From Cryptomeria japonica (lineage: Eukaryota; Streptophyta; Pinopsida; Cupressales; Cupressaceae): a DNA stretch of 64,000 nt. Positions 47,978 to 61,059 of this stretch are shown here, in pieces. Position numbers and translations under genes: made by a program. Location: contig NC_081409.1 in NCBI RefSeq assembly GCF_030272615.1, forward strand, positions 203,113,949 through 203,177,948. Reading direction: 5' to 3'. The notes under the pieces were generated by a model. That model was not told the origin of the DNA and ran no database searches. It saw only the letters and a list, made by a program, of their open reading frames with translations. The number at the start of each line of letters is the position of its first letter. Position 1 is the first letter of the stretch.

Positions 47978-49445
47978 CATATATGGTTTCAAATTCTTTA
48001 CAAAGGATAATTTTTATTTAAGAAGGTAAGAACAGGTAAAATAACTGAGTAATTCTTGGTTTGTCTCCTTACAGAAACCAGACTTTTAATGTATATATAT
48101 ATTTTTTTATCTGAATCACAGAGAGAGAGAGAAAGATTTATCCAGCCATTACAGGAAGGGAGTTGTTCTCAGACTTCTCAGAAAATTGGTTTGTTTCCAG
48201 GGTTATTCTCAGAGTCCAGGAGGATTTATTCGACTGGTAATTTCAGTGAGCTCTTTGTTCAATCCACAGAGAGTTTTCAAAAAGAAAATAATAATAAGAA
48301 TACTCATTAAATGATTTACAGAGAGAAGAAAAAAAATTGTAGTGAAGTTTATCTTTGTTTTCAATAACTTCTTTTCTGTTCTGCAAAATTTTTTTTATAT
48401 AACTAGATAATCATAATGGAAATGAGATTTGGATAACAATAACCAGAGAGATGAAAGATGGTTCTTCTTAGCAAGAATAAAAAAAAAAAATAAGAGGAAC
48501 AATTTAAATCTGGATCTAGATTTATTATTATATTTTTATTTTTTTTTTAAAAACAGTGAATCTAATTCTTGTCAAGCAAATTTAATCTACTTCCTTATCA
48601 AGAATCTGAAACTAATAATCAACAATTTGTTCTATTCTACTCCAAAATTTAAAACTAAATTTTATCAAAAGTTTGAAACAATGAATCAACAAATTTATTT
48701 TTCTTTCTATCAAACATTTTAATCTACTCCAAATCTGAACTAAATTTTATCAAAATCTGAATAATGAATCAACAATTTATTTTCCAAAATCAAGAATCCA
48801 AACAATGAATCAACAACTTAAAACATTTTAATCTAATTCTTATCAAAGTCTGAAAACCAATTTCACAAATGAATTTCATTTTCATAAAATAATCTAATCT
48901 AATCTACAACAAGAACAAGATGCACAAACTAAGCTTGAAGGAACCTGGATGCTTGCAAAAATGGTGTAGAGTCTTCCTTGATCCTCCAAATTGAAGAGAA
49001 ATCCTCCCAACAAAACCTTGGCTGCAATGAAAAAAATGGACTACAAAAGAGAAATTGCAGAATTTCTTATCCAATCGCTAGCTTTTCTTTTGAAACTTGT
49101 ACCTATTTTATAAAAGAAATTTCCATTTCCCACTACCTATTTTTTTAATTTAAAAAAAGAGATTCTTCTCCCAATTTGGCCTCCATGCAAATTAATTAGG
49201 CTTAGTGGGAGGAGTTACATGCAAGGAGGTGGAGAAGCCTCTAGAAGCTTCTTATTCCTCCTACAACATGTGCCTTAATTTGGGTGAGGGAAATTAAATA
49301 ACAATTTAAAATATATATGCATTTTCCATGTGTGTGTGGTTTATTAATTTATTCCCTTACAATATTCATTCAATAATTCATCCAAAGAGTATAAATAAAG
49401 TTTTGTATTTTAAATCAAAAAAGGTGATAAAGGAGGGTTGTGACA
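46285..49445 (-). repeat. 3' LTR of the chromovirus, 402 bp short at its 3' end
   Basis: It matches 54721-57875 throughout. The equivalent of 54319-54720 is missing and replaced by the duplicated outer block. It contains AT microsatellites (47890-47972) and a GC-rich segment (47610-47830) with hairpins, such as CCTGCATATGCAGG at 47647-47660. ORFs at 46753-46944, 47571-47900, 48056-48310 and 48429-48722 recur in the other LTR but show no domain, so I do not treat them as genes. Confidence 0.9.
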
Positions 49446-49459
49446 TCCTCCCCCCCTTA
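49446..49459 (-). other. Polypurine tract of the chromovirus
   Basis: AAGGGGGGGAGGA lies directly before the LTR start TGTCACAACC on the minus strand. Confidence 0.85.
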
Positions 49460-49542
49460 ATCGGTGCATCGTCCCGATGCACTTATTAAATGCATTCAAA
49501 AGAGTTTATAGTTCATGTTCAAAACAAAAAGGGAAATAGCTG

Positions 49543-52203
49543 CTACATCTCCTTAGTATCCTCCCAGGTGGCATTCTTCTCGTCGTACTGGTCCCATTGC
49601 ACTTTGCACTGATCAACCTCTCTGTTGCGCAACTGGCACCGGCGCCTCTCCAAGATTCTGAATGGCTCTATCATTATTCCCCCCATTTCTTGGACCTGCA
49701 AGGCATCCCAATTCAAAATGTGTTTCTCATCAGGTACATATTTCTTAAGAAGAGATACATGGAAGACATCATGGATTCGGCTCAATTGGGGAGGCAAGGC
49801 CAACCGATAAGCAACTGGATTAATTCTTCCCAATATTTCAAAGGGTCCGACATAACGAGGTGCAAGCTTAGTCTTTTTCCCAAATCTTATGGAACTCTTG
49901 TGTGGCCTAACCCTTAGGAAGACTTTCTCTCCTACTTCAAACTCCCTTGGTGTTCTGTTTTTATTTGCATAACTCTTCTGCCTATCCAAGGCTTCCTTCA
50001 ACCTTTGCCTAATTTCCTTAGTTTTCCTTTCCATTTCTCTCAACATATCTGGCCCAATAATCACTCTATCTTCAAGACTATCCCAACTCAAAGGTGTTCG
50101 ACATGGTCTACCATACAAAGCTTCAAAGGGTGCCATTCCCAAAGATGTTTGATATGTATTATTGTAGGCAAACTCTACCAAAGGTAGGTACTCTTCCCAT
50201 TTTCTCTGTTGGTCCATGCAGTACATACGAAGCAGGTCTTCCATAATCTGATTTGTCCTTTCTGTCTGACCATCGGTTTCCGGGTGGTATGCGGTGCTAA
50301 AATTTAGTTGAGTCCCTAGGGCTGATTGAAGTGTGGTCCAAAACCTGGAAGTGAATCTTGCATCTCTGTCTGATATGATTTTCTCTGGTACTCCGTGCAA
50401 CCTAACTATCTCCTTAATGAAACGTCTAGCCAAGGTGGGTGCATCATCTGTCAGATTTCCTGGTATAAAGTGTGCCACCTTAGTGAGCTTGTCAATTACC
50501 ACCATTATTGCATCATGCCTAGAAGGTGACATGGGTAGCCCTTGTACAAAATCCATACTAATAACTTGCCACTTATGTTGGGGTACATCGTGCGATTGTA
50601 ACAATCCAGCTGGGTGCCTATGTTCTGCCTTTACTCTTTGACACTCCAAACATTTGGCTACATACTTGACAATATCGTTCTTCAACCCTTGCCAAAAGTA
50701 TAACTTCTTTAGATCTGCATAAAGTTTGTTAACTCCTGGGTGGCCTGAATAAGGGGCATTGTGAGCCTCCGATAAAACTACTTCCCTTAAATTCCTTGAA
50801 TTAGGAACATAGATTCTGTTATTGTATCTGAGTAGCCCATCTTCATCAAATGTGTACCCTTCGACCTTAGGGTCGGTCGGGTTGTGTCTTATAGTTAATT
50901 TGACTTGCTCATACCATGGGTCATGTCCTTGTTCATCCATTACTTGCTTTTTGAAAGAGGTTTTGAAGGTTGCTATAGTCATCAAGTGTCTTCTCCTACT
51001 TAAGGCATCTGCCACCCTATTTTCTTTCCCCTTAATATATTCGATCTCAAAGTCATATTCACTTAAGAACTCTAGCCACCTTCTTTGTCTGGCATTTAAG
51101 TGAGGTTGGGTAAAGATGTATTTTAGCCCTTGGTTGTCCGACTTAAGCTCAAAGGGCTTCCCTAGTAAGAAATGTCTCCACTTTTGCAGGGCATGCACAA
51201 TTGCTGCCAACTCTAAGTTGTGGGGTGCATAATTGACTTCATGAGTCTTTAGCTTCCTAGATTCATAAGCCACTACCCCTTCATCTTGGACAAGTACCCC
51301 TCCTAACCCTTCAATAGAAGCATCTGTTACAACTGTGAAGTGTCCATTTGGGTCTGGTACCTTTAGAATGGGTGCTGAAGTTAGTTTTCCCTTCAAGATT
51401 TGAAATGCCTTATCACTTTGCTCGGTCCATACAAACCTTTTGCCCTTCCTTTGCAACGAGGTGATGGGATTTGCTATCTTAGAGAATCCTTCCACAAACC
51501 TCCTATAGTAACCTGCTAGCCCCATAAATCTTCTTACCTCTGAAACATTCTTAGGGATTGGCCATTCTACTATCGCCTTTATTTTATCTGGGTCGACTGC
51601 TATTCCTTCCTTTGATATTATATGCCCAAGATAGTGAATCTTTTCCTCAAAGAAGGCGCATTTGGACAATTTTCCATATAACTTATGTTCTCTCAATCTT
51701 TGCAAAACAATCTGTAGGTGCGCTAAATGTTCCTCTTCATTTCTAGAATAAATCAAAATGTCATCCAAGAATACCAAAACAAACTTATCCAAGTAGTCAT
51801 GGAATACACTATTCATCAGGTTCATGAATGCAGCTGGGGCATTAGTTACTCCAAAAGGAACTACTGTGAATTCATAGTGTCCATATCTCGTCCTGAAAGC
51901 TGTCTTCGGAATGTCTTCTTCCTTAATTCTGAGTTGATGGTACCCTGACCGAAGATCTATCTTGGAGAAAACTGCCGCTCCTTTCATTTGGTCAAAAAGG
52001 TCCTCTATGCGAGGTAAGGGATACCTATTCTTTATGGTAACTTTGTTCAACATCCTATAGTCGATGCATAGCCTTAAGGTTCCATCCTTCTTCTTAACAA
52101 ATAAAACTGGCGCTCCCCATGGTGATACACTTGGCCTTATTAATCCCTTAGCTAAGAGTTCCTCTAATTGCATTTTGAGCTCTTGTAATTCGGTTGTGTT
52201 CAT
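49543..52203 (-). CDS. Chromovirus pol: RT, RNase H, integrase, chromodomain (886 residues, uninterrupted)
   Basis: This ORF copies the RNA into DNA, degrades the RNA and inserts the cDNA. RT shows [20 protein letters not shown] near residue 20, [12 protein letters not shown] near 85, and the active site FLDDILIYS near 145. RNase H has [14 protein letters not shown] near 290. Integrase has the HHCC zinc region ([10 protein letters not shown] ... [11 protein letters not shown]) near 485-525, then [19 protein letters not shown] and [11 protein letters not shown] carrying the D, D and E. A GPF module ([19 protein letters not shown]) lies near 785. The last 45 residues ([15 protein letters not shown] ... 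ATWEDTKEM) resemble a chromodomain, which targets integration to chromatin. The frame is open upstream of the Met at 52203, so pol is probably translated after gag-pro with a frame change near 52300. No stop codon interrupts it. Confidence 0.9.
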   Translation of the reverse strand: MNTTELQELKMQLEELLAKGLIRPSVSPWGAPVLFVKKKDGTLRLCIDYRMLNKVTIKNRYPLPRIEDLFDQMKGAAVFSKIDLRSGYHQLRIKEEDIPKTAFRTRYGHYEFTVVPFGVTNAPAAFMNLMNSVFHDYLDKFVLVFLDDILIYSRNEEEHLAHLQIVLQRLREHKLYGKLSKCAFFEEKIHYLGHIISKEGIAVDPDKIKAIVEWPIPKNVSEVRRFMGLAGYYRRFVEGFSKIANPITSLQRKGKRFVWTEQSDKAFQILKGKLTSAPILKVPDPNGHFTVVTDASIEGLGGVLVQDEGVVAYESRKLKTHEVNYAPHNLELAAIVHALQKWRHFLLGKPFELKSDNQGLKYIFTQPHLNARQRRWLEFLSEYDFEIEYIKGKENRVADALSRRRHLMTIATFKTSFKKQVMDEQGHDPWYEQVKLTIRHNPTDPKVEGYTFDEDGLLRYNNRIYVPNSRNLREVVLSEAHNAPYSGHPGVNKLYADLKKLYFWQGLKNDIVKYVAKCLECQRVKAEHRHPAGLLQSHDVPQHKWQVISMDFVQGLPMSPSRHDAIMVVIDKLTKVAHFIPGNLTDDAPTLARRFIKEIVRLHGVPEKIISDRDARFTSRFWTTLQSALGTQLNFSTAYHPETDGQTERTNQIMEDLLRMYCMDQQRKWEEYLPLVEFAYNNTYQTSLGMAPFEALYGRPCRTPLSWDSLEDRVIIGPDMLREMERKTKEIRQRLKEALDRQKSYANKNRTPREFEVGEKVFLRVRPHKSSIRFGKKTKLAPRYVGPFEILGRINPVAYRLALPPQLSRIHDVFHVSLLKKYVPDEKHILNWDALQVQEMGGIMIEPFRILERRRCQLRNREVDQCKVQWDQYDEKNATWEDTKEM

Positions 52204-54167
52204 CCGGTAAGGTGCCTTTGATACTGGTTCAGCTCCTGGGAGTACTTCGATAGAAAAGTCAAACTTTCTCTTAGGGGGTAAACCGGGTAGTTCTTCTGGA
52301 AAACATCCCTAAACTCCTTTAAGAAAGGGGTATTTTCAAATGTTGGTGTATTTTCCTCCTTCCCTTCATCAATTTCGACCATAAAGATTTGTCCTCCTCT
52401 TCTCCTTTCCTTCTTTAATTGCATTGCTGAGATAGTTTCTACATTAATGGGTTTAAACTTTCCTTGGATTTTGACCCTTTTCCCCCCATCATCCAAACAT
52501 TCAACAATTTTGCTATAACAATCTACATTAGCTTGATGGTCTGCTAACCAACTCATTCCCATAATTACATCATATAATCCTAAGGGTGCCACATAGAGAT
52601 CTACCCTTGTTTCGAACTCAGGGAATTGTACCTTTGCCCTTGGTAAACACTTAGTTACTTCTCTAGTTGCCTTATCCCCATATTGAACCGTCCATGATGA
52701 CTCCATTTGATTAACTTTAAATGCATATTTGTTCACTAATTCAGGTGAGATGAAACATTCAGATGATCCAGTGTCAATTAGAATTGATATTGGTTGTTCA
52801 AATAGTGTACCTGTAGTTTCCACGGGAACATTCTGGTATCTTCTTCTTTGGTTCCTAACTGCTGCATGAATCCTCTGTTGGGGCCCTTGTTGGGGTTGAT
52901 TGGCTCTAATTTGTCCTTGCATCCTGGGGCAGTCTCTATCAAAATGATTTTCCCCGCACATAAAGCATCCGCTTGGAGGACCTCTCCTACCTTGATTTCT
53001 AGGGGGATCATTCCTTGTTTCATTTCCCCTGGGTGGATAAGTTATCCTGTTCTGCTGGTCATTCCTGTTATAGTTGCCTCTGTTATCATTGCCCCTGTTA
53101 TTATTGCCCCTGTTATCATTGCCCCTATTATTGTTGCCCTTGTTATTATCATTTCCATTCCTCTGATATTGATTAGGCGGTGGTCTCCTTTCAGAAGAGT
53201 TATTCCTTTGACCCTTGTTGAAATTAGTGTTTCCATTGAATTCTTGCTTCCTTTTGAATGAGTGATTCCCATTATAGTTTCGTCCTGCTAGTGTCTGAAT
53301 CTTCCTCTCTTGCCTTAGGGACTTTTCAAGTTCTTCATTCATATTTCTGGGTCCATGCATGTCAACCTCTGCCCCTATGTTGGTATTCAGCCCCAAAATG
53401 AACTTCCTTGCTTGGCCTTCTTCATCCCTTTGGTACATAGGCACATACTTAAGCAACTTGGCGAATTTATCCCAATATTGTTGAACGGATAGGGACCCTT
53501 GACGTAGGTTATGGAATTCTGTCACTTTCTCATCAAAGAACAATTGAGGAAGCCACCTATCTCGAAAATGGTGAACAAATTGATCCCATGTGATTGTATC
53601 CCTGTTATACCCATTTTGTTCCTTGGTGTTGGTCCACCAACTAGCCGCCTCCCCTGTGAGTTGATAGGAGCCCCATAAAGCCTTAGTTGTTTCGCTGAAA
53701 TCTCTTAGCTCAAAATATTTCTCCATTTCATTTAGCCAATTCTCAGCCCCTTCACCAATCTGCCTCCCATCGAACTTAGGAGGGGTGATTTTCTTCAAAT
53801 CCTTGGAGAGTTCTAATATGTTATTTTCCTTTCCATTACCCATCACATTTCCTTGATTGCTACCAGGGTTTCCATTCTCGGTACCACTTCTATTCTCATT
53901 GTCATTCTGCCTTTCCCTAAGGTCCTGCAGTGATTGTTCCAGGAAGTTGATTTTATCTCTTTGTTCGGTTAGAAGGTCGATTATAGCTTGGACCCCATCT
54001 CCGTTATTACCTAGGTTGTGTCGATCCTCTTCATGATCTTCCTCATGGTTTCCTTCATGGTTTTCCTCATGGTTTTCCTCATGGTTTTCCTCCCTTTGAC
54101 TCCTAGTACATCTTCCATTACCCCTTCCTCTTCCTCTTCCTCTTCCTCTTCCTCTTCCTCTTGCCAT
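52200..54167 (-). CDS. Chromovirus gag and protease (655 residues)
   Basis: The ATG at 54167 begins [20 protein letters not shown], an RG run encoded by a CTTCCT repeat, followed by tandem ENHEE repeats near residues 27-48. A capsid-type gag core follows ([35 protein letters not shown]). An Asn/Arg/Gly-rich stretch with [11 protein letters not shown] repeats precedes the zinc knuckle [13 protein letters not shown] near residue 401, spaced CX2CX3HX4C. Protease has [11 protein letters not shown] near residue 465 and an ILG-like [12 protein letters not shown]. The last 25 or so residues are out of the pol frame, so either a one-base indel or a programmed shift near 52300 separates protease from RT. 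Gag forms the particle and protease cleaves the polyprotein. Confidence 0.9.
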   Translation of the reverse strand: MARGRGRGRGRGRGRGNGRCTRSQREENHEENHEENHEGNHEEDHEEDRHNLGNNGDGVQAIIDLLTEQRDKINFLEQSLQDLRERQNDNENRSGTENGNPGSNQGNVMGNGKENNILELSKDLKKITPPKFDGRQIGEGAENWLNEMEKYFELRDFSETTKALWGSYQLTGEAASWWTNTKEQNGYNRDTITWDQFVHHFRDRWLPQLFFDEKVTEFHNLRQGSLSVQQYWDKFAKLLKYVPMYQRDEEGQARKFILGLNTNIGAEVDMHGPRNMNEELEKSLRQERKIQTLAGRNYNGNHSFKRKQEFNGNTNFNKGQRNNSSERRPPPNQYQRNGNDNNKGNNNRGNDNRGNNNRGNDNRGNYNRNDQQNRITYPPRGNETRNDPPRNQGRRGPPSGCFMCGENHFDRDCPRMQGQIRANQPQQGPQQRIHAAVRNQRRRYQNVPVETTGTLFEQPISILIDTGSSECFISPELVNKYAFKVNQMESSWTVQYGDKATREVTKCLPRAKVQFPEFETRVDLYVAPLGLYDVIMGMSWLADHQANVDCYSKIVECLDDGGKRVKIQGKFKPINVETISAMQLKKERRRGGQIFMVEIDEGKEENTPTFENTPFLKEFRDVFQKNYPVYPLRESLTFLSKYSQELNQYQRHLTG

Positions 54168-54304
54168 TCTAGGTTTTACCTGAAAGTTAAATTATGTAGT
54201 TAGTTTCTCCTTTTTTGTAGAATAAAATTTAATTTCCTATTATTGTAAAACATTCCCTTAGCTGAATAAATTGAAGTGAGCACAAGGCCTAGATTTGAAC
54301 CTTT

Positions 54305-54316
54305 GCTCTGATACCA
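54305..54316 (-). other. Primer-binding site of the chromovirus
   Basis: On the minus strand TGGTATCAGAGC follows the LTR end TTATTACA after two bases (TG). It is of the initiator tRNA-Met type. Confidence 0.85.
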
Positions 54317-54318
54317 CA

Positions 54319-56323
54319 TGTAATAACCCAACAAAATTAACCCAACAAAATTGAGTATATATATATTTTTTTTCTCTTTTATTATGTTTTATTCAATTGC
54401 ATACTCTGGGCATCCATCCAAATAGGATTGGGCAATCATCCATTCGGGATGAGCTTCTAACCATACGGGTTAGGCAATTGTCCATATGGGACGTAAATTC
54501 CATCTATCCAATACGGGATAGGCATCTACCCATACGGGGTAGGCATCTATCCAAACGGGATAGGAGATGCTCTGGCCAGAGACTTAGACTCATCGGGACC
54601 ATTCGGGTCCTGAGCCACTCACTAAGTACTACATTCTTCTAACAAGAATGCACCGAGGTGGCCGTCCTTAGGAGTAATAAGAAAAATAACACAAGCTTGA
54701 ATTCCGCCTCGGAATTTGGCTTAAAGCCTCGGGAAGTCAAGCGAATCCATACGGGATTCCTTCCGAGTATGCATTGAATTAAGTTTGATTATCTTATCTT
54801 TCAATTAGGATTCTTACTCAACCAAGCCTAGACCCCACCCACGAACGCCTGAGTACGAGGGACAACTCCGTCCCAAGACTGCCTACATACCCACTTCGGC
54901 ATGGGATCAAGGCGTAAAGTATGTAGTTCTATCTATGGTTTGATGTAAACTGATTTTTGTGGGTACGCAACCCTTTCTAGGGTCAGTGTCCCAGATAGTT
55001 TCTCTGTGGTTGCTACCCACGAAGGTAGCACTTAAGCGAAGGCTCAAGATGGCCTATTGCTTGTGGCCTAAACAAAATAACTAGAACCTAATTCTTATCA
55101 TGAGCGTCACCCGATTTCAATCACCAATATCCCTTCGAGGTGAATAAATAAATAAATAAATAAAGTAAATTTCACGAGAGCTCTTAACTTGACCATCCCT
55201 AAGAGGGTTTACTATGGTTTATCTCAACGGATGTGGAATTCAATTAAAAGTTATCTTATTAAATTATCGATCCAAGAGGGATTACCCGCCCCTTGGATTT
55301 TTAACTTCCAAATGTCCCTTATTACTCCCCGACGATTTATAGGGACGATGCCACAGACGTCGTTAATGCAGCTTTATTAGGTGTTAAGTGCAGTAGTTCA
55401 ACACGACGGCATTACCCGTAAGCGTGACCCAGAGGCACCGTATATACCGAACGCTGCTAGTTTTAGTTTTCCAACTCCATTTGTTTAGTTTTCTAAACTA
55501 ACATCATACTTGAATATAATTATGAAATGGATGTACATAATTTAAACCTTAAATACTATTTGAACAAAGAATATCATTATTCTACAATTAATTGGATTAA
55601 TACATGTATTGGCATGGTAATGATAATTGCGAACTTACGAGTAATTGCATGAAAAATACGAAACAATCATAATGCAATGCAAAAGTAACGTCATTTATAT
55701 TCAAAATGCAGAAATGTTTTCTCTATCGCAAGACTTAATTAGTTATAAGGTTACAAATTTCTCATGAGTGACCAAATTGAATAATAATGAGACTTTACTT
55801 CTCTCCAAAAATTATGGGTCAAATAATCCATTCATTTCTCTAAGGAATTGAAATAATACATTGAATTCAACTCTTGTTAATTTTAAGGAAATTAAATTTA
55901 ACTAAACAAATGTACATGAAAAAGAAATTAATTTAATTTTAATTTAAAACGATACACAAAAATACTTAAATGTTAAATCGAATGTTAAAACTTCCATCGA
56001 AAATTCCTACGGCAATCTCGTTTTATTAATATATATATAAAACCAGGGGGTGGGGACCACGGGTCCCGTCACTCCCTGCGGTCCTGCATATGCAGGCCCG
56101 TAGGGGTTGGCGGGGCCACATGGTCCCCTCCACTCCCCTGCGGCCACTTGTAGTGACCGCAGGGTAGTGGGGGGTACCACTAACCCTGCCGGTTTTCGGT
56201 AACGCCGCTCCGCGTACACGCGGTTATTTTCGGGTCTGTGCGTACGTGCGGTTATTTTTGGGGTCTGTGCCGAATGCAGTGATTGATAATGCAACATTAA
56301 TATTTGTAAATTGACATTAGGAT

Positions 56324-56407
<84 letters not shown>

Positions 56408-57875
56408 CATATATGGTTTCAAATTCTTTACAAAGGATAATTTTTATTTAAGAAGGTAAGAATAGGTAAAATAACTGAGTATTTCTTGGTTTGTCTCCTT
56501 ACAAAAACCAGACTTTTAATGTATATATATATTTTTTTATCTGAATCACAGAGAGAGAGAGAAAGATTTATCCAGCCATTACAGGAAGGGAGTTGTTCTC
56601 AGACTTCTCAGGAAATTGGTTTGTTTCCAGGGTTATTCTCAGTGTCCAGGAGGATTTATTCGACTGGTAATTTCAGTGAGCTCTTTGTTCAATCCACAGA
56701 GAGTTTTCAAAAAGAAAATAATAATAAGAATACTCATTAAATGATTTACAGAGAGAAGAAAAAAAATTGTAGTGAAGTTTATCTTTGTTTTCAATAACTT
56801 CTTTTCTGTTCTTCAAAAAAAAATTTATATAACTAGATAATCATAATGGAAATGAGATTTGGATTACAATAACCAGAGAGATGAAAGATGGTTCTTCTTA
56901 GCAAGAATCAAAAAAAAAAATAAGAGGAACAATTTAAATCTGGATCTAGATTTATTATTATATTTTTATTTTTTTTTTAAAAACAGTGAATCTAATTCTT
57001 GTCAAGCAAATTTAATCTACTTCCTTATCAAGAATCTGAAACTAATAATCAACAATTTGTTCTATTCTACTCCAAAATTTAAAACTAAATTTTATCAAAA
57101 GTTTGAAACAATGAATCAACAAATTTATTTTTCTTTCTATCAAACATTTTAATCTACTCCAAATCTGAACTAAATTTTATCAAAATCTGAATAATGAATC
57201 AACAATTTATTTTCCAAAATCAAGAATCCAAACAATGAATCAACAACTTAAAACATTTTAATCTAATTCTTATCAAAGTCTGAAAACCAATTTCACAAAT
57301 GAATTTCATTTTCATAAAATAATCTAATCTAATCTACAACAAGAACAAGATGCACAAACTAAGCTTGAAGGAACCTGGATGCTTGCAAAAATGGTGTAGA
57401 GTCTTCCTTGATCCTCCAAATTGAAGAGAAATCCTCCCAACAAAACCTTGGCTGCAATGAAAAAAATGGACTACAAAAGAGAAATTGCAGAATTTCTTAT
57501 CCAATCGCTAGCTTTTCTTTTGAAACTTGTACCTATTTTATAAAAGAAATTTCCATTTCCCACTACCTATTTTTTTAATTTAAAAAAAGAGATTCTTCTC
57601 CCAATTTGGCCTCCATGCAAATTAATTAGGCTTAGTGGGAGGAGTTACATGCAAGGAGGTGCAGAAGCCTCTAGAAGCTTCTTATTCCTCCTACAACATG
57701 TGCCTTAATTTGGGTGAGGGAAATTAAATAACAATTTAAAATATATATGCATTTTCCATGTGTGTGTGGTTTATTAATTTATTCCCTTACAATATTCATT
57801 CAATAATTCATCCAAAGAGTATAAATAAAGTTTTGTATTTTAAATCAAAAAAGGTGATAAAGGAGGGTTGTGACA
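54319..57875 (-). repeat. 5' LTR of the chromovirus, complete, 3,557 bp
   Basis: It runs from TGTCACAACCC at 57875 to GGGTTATTACA at 54319. The segment 54319-54720, with repeats of (A)TCCA(T)(A)CGGGA(T)AGG type at 54415-54560, exists only in this copy. An (AT)n run is at 56321-56405. Confidence 0.9.
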
Positions 57876-58450
57876 ACCTGTATGTTGAAAAAAAAAAAGG
57901 GATATGGGTTATCGCACTGGGCGGAGGGCTTATGTAGAAGAAGCCTTTGTTTTGGGGTTGAAGGGCGGGGAGCGGAGCTCCACCCGCTCCTCCTCCCCTC
58001 CCCCGCTAACTCCCCTCTCTCCCCGCTAACTCCCTGTAGACCTCCCGCTCGCATGTGAACGCTGTCGGTGGCCGCGGCACTGCGGTGGCCGCAGGGGCCG
58101 CGGTGGCCGCAGGGCGCCGCGGGCTTGCAGGCACCGCAGTGGCGCCGCCACGCTAAAATCCCCTGCGTTAGGGCTTCGCTTGGGGTTCGGGCGCTATGCC
58201 TTTTACTTAACTTAAAAAAAATGTTTTGTTGTATTAATTGTATTTTCATTCAGTATTTTAGGCATGGATTAAACTCGGTTTTGGGTTTTATTACATGGTA
58301 ACTATTAAGAAAGGGATGCTTAATTAAAATAGCTTTATTTCAAGTAATATTTATGATATAAAAAAAAAGAGTTGGGAGTTTTAATTTTAGTGAATAATGT
58401 TTATATACATTTATATATATATATATATATATATGCGTGAGTGGGGGTTA
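57876..58450. repeat. Right copy of the 575-bp block of the outer LTR
   Basis: It begins ACCTG directly after the chromovirus LTR end and continues into the outer LTR at 58451 without a break, so it is the original copy. ACCTG at 45709-45713 and 57876-57880 is probably the chromovirus target duplication. The GC-rich part at 58030-58160 holds CTGCGG...CCGCAG hairpins. Confidence 0.85.
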
Positions 58451-60967
58451 AGCACGAAGTTGTATATGATATGTAAAAGTAAAGAAGAGTCAGAATGATA
58501 AGTGAACTTAGAATTAATAAAAGGAAATTAAACTTAGCCCTTCTTTATTATTTAATCCTAAATTTAGTTCTTTTATGTTTGTTTTATTATCTCATCTCAG
58601 ATTGCCAAATAATATATTTGGATTTTAGAGAATTCAACATATAGAAAATCTATACTAATGAACGAGTATTTAATCTCATACTGATTTCATCGTTCTCGGG
58701 TTAATACTCATTATTAACATGGAACAAATAGTGAAGGTGGTTTAATACAAGTTTTAAAGAAGAGTTAATTTAGTTGTGTACCGAAGTATCGACATTATCC
58801 GTCAGAGCAAAATGACATAACGAATATCTCTACCCGATAATGCCTATGCTGAAATTAAACTTCTAATATTGAATTTGGTTATGTATTGGTAAGACTTGGC
58901 ATGACAGTGTTTGGTTGGAAGTAGGTCAAGCCCTGGTAAGGATATCGTCAAACAAGAGAATCTAGGTTTATTTGTTTTCTTTTATTATGCTTCAAATGGC
59001 CCGCTTTTAAAAGGGTCCACTATGTAATAATTTAACGAGGTAAATGTTGAATAGTGTATGGGTTCGCCTAAAAGGCAGAGTTGTAAAGACATGTAAATAT
59101 GTAACTTTAACTATATAATACCAAAGGGGTCTTGCAGTTGAGCAGACCCGGAGATGTAGCCCATCCAGGGTGAACTCCGAGATCATACCTGTGTTATGTG
59201 ATGTTTTTAGCAAACTTGTTTTAAGATTTTAAGTTATCATGAATGGGTATACTCTTGCTTAAGTGTATGGTGGAAGCTTAATGAAATCAAATTTAAGTGC
59301 ATAACATTATTCAAATGGATAAATATAGTAGTCTTTTAAATTCGTAAAAACATGGTGAATTATGAATATGGCAAGGTATTTAAATATTGAGATTAAAGTT
59401 GTGGAAAAAGTAAATTGATAATGATAATTTAAGTTGTAATGGTGGAAAGAATCTTGTTGGAATACTTTATTGGTTTAACTTGTTATTAAGTATATAAATG
59501 GAATGGATGTAAAAAGGAAATGAAGTTAAGATTTATGTCACAATTCTTAAATTGAAAACTAAAGAATGAACATCATATAAATATCTATCTCTTTACCTTA
59601 GTAAACAAATCTCGCCATGTCAATTATGTTTCATTACATTGGACGAAATGGTTAAGTTATGTCACATTTTAATCTTAACCAAAATACTCATCAGGTTAAC
59701 TTGATAACCATGTGGACTCAATTAGGTATTCATGTTGTATAATGGATGAAAATACTTAGTAATTCATGTGGTAATTATAAATCAATAAACCTCACTAGTT
59801 TAACTTTATAATAGTGTGAACTCAAATAGATATCCATATTTTGATCCTTATAAAAGAAATCCCTCGTGATTGCTAAAATAAATTTAAAATGGGAGAGTAA
59901 TTGGCTTGTGGTTTATACATTTAACTTAGTAAAACTATTTCTCTCATTTTAAGTTCATTTAACAAAAAAAAAGTGATATGAAATCAGGAAATTGTATTTT
60001 AATCCTAATAGAGAATGCCACTATGATTTTAATTATTCTAATCTTGAAATGTTGATTGTCATCTAGTTAACAATACTTTAATTTAAAGGATGTTTTCCGT
60101 TGCCCTAATGCATATCCTTCTTAATGAAGCTAATTCATTTATTTGCAATTTTTAACACTTCAAATGAATTCCATGACTACTCACATTATACCTTTCATAA
60201 AAGAATTTCAACTCATTAGTTGGTTATGTATGAAAACAAAAGAAGAGACCTCACTCTACTCATGGAAATTAATCCGAAAGAAACAAATTTATCGCATTAA
60301 CCATATTGTTTAACATTTTAAAAGAGGTATCAAATGTGGGTGAATATTTTAAAGCCAAATGAAGGAAACCACGCTTTACTAATCATAGTTTGACCTTAAA
60401 TGTATGAATCTCATTAAGCCTATTATTAACACATTAAAGGATGAAATCATTTGTGAATGGATACCTCAAACCAAAGGAATGAACCTCTCTATATTAAAAG
60501 CATGAACCCTCTGGGGGCCTCTTAATGTAATTATGATAATTAAGTGTATCGAATACATGACCCCTCATTGGCCTCTTATTCACTAAAGTAAATGAACGCC
60601 TCCCTAAAGTATAAGACGTCATATCTGTGAACACTTATATAATCAAGATCTATGCAACATCTCGTAATTAAGTTACCCAGCTTAATGGATCTAATGACGC
60701 AAGTTGAGTTAGGTGTAAGGTTGTGTAATCGCGTTAGGAAACTCCTTAGGATTGTTGAGCCTTTCCACTGTGATAATTAAATTGACAGATAATCTCCATT
60801 GTATTTTAATGTCGTGTCTAATAATGAATTGAGTTAACTTCAATTTATCTTAATATCGTAACCTCTTCGTTAACACTCTTAATTATTATATAAAAAAATA
60901 AAAAATTTACACTCTATTTGAGTGTTTTTAATTTAAACCCTTAGGGGTTTCCTGTCGGGGCACTACA
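58451..60967. other. Right part of the outer LTR, no gene
   Basis: AT-rich, with no coding frame above background. It ends GGGGCACTACA at the CTAGT duplication. Confidence 0.6.
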
Positions 60968-61059
60968 CTAGTCCTAGATGGTCCATGTCTCAATATGGTC
61001 TCAGAGTCAGGTCCAGGCTCGGAGCTCCAAGCACATGAGAGGTGTGGCTTAAGGGGGGG
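60968..61059 (+). other. TRIM 5' LTR end, primer-binding site, interior and polypurine tract
   Basis: 60968-60995 is the LTR end (GGTCCATGTCTCAATA). TGGTCTCAGAGTCAGGTCC at 60996-61014 is a primer-binding site with two or three differences from the initiator tRNA-Met complement and no spacing from the LTR. The interior is 64 bp. AAGGGGGGG at 61051-61059 is the polypurine tract. GGTGTGGCTTA at 61041-61051 is the exact complement of TAAGCCACACC at 61075-61085 in the LTR. Confidence 0.85.

Larger units (their letters stand above)
46285..57875 (-). mobile_element. Nearly intact chromovirus (Ty3/gypsy) with 3.56-kb LTRs
   Basis: In minus orientation the 5' LTR is 57875-54319. The primer-binding site is 54316-54305, gag-pro 54167-52200, pol 52203-49543, polypurine tract 49459-49446 and 3' LTR 49445-46285. 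The 3' LTR lacks the last 402 bp. LTR ends are TGTCACAACCC ... GGGTTATTACA. LTRs differ by about one percent by eye, so the insertion is fairly recent. A chromodomain-like C-terminus and very long LTRs suggest the Tekay/Del clade (inference). Confidence 0.9.
44019..60967. mobile_element. Large solo-LTR-like insertion (about 4.8 kb without the nested chromovirus), TSD CTAGT
   Basis: The sequence starts TGTAATGCCCATACCC and ends GTCGGGGCACTACA, giving imperfect inverted ends TGTAATGCCC/TGTAGTGCCC. CTAGT lies at both edges (44014-44018, 60968-60972). Without the nested chromovirus and one copy of the duplicated 575-bp block, about 4.8 kb remains with no coding domain, primer-binding site or polypurine tract. 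A solo LTR of a long-LTR gypsy family is the simplest reading. An uncharacterised non-coding retroelement is possible. Confidence 0.75.

Noticed and set aside
50822-51103. Plus-strand ORFs within 49597-53261
   Set aside because: They are shadows of the chromovirus gag-pro and pol genes on the other strand.
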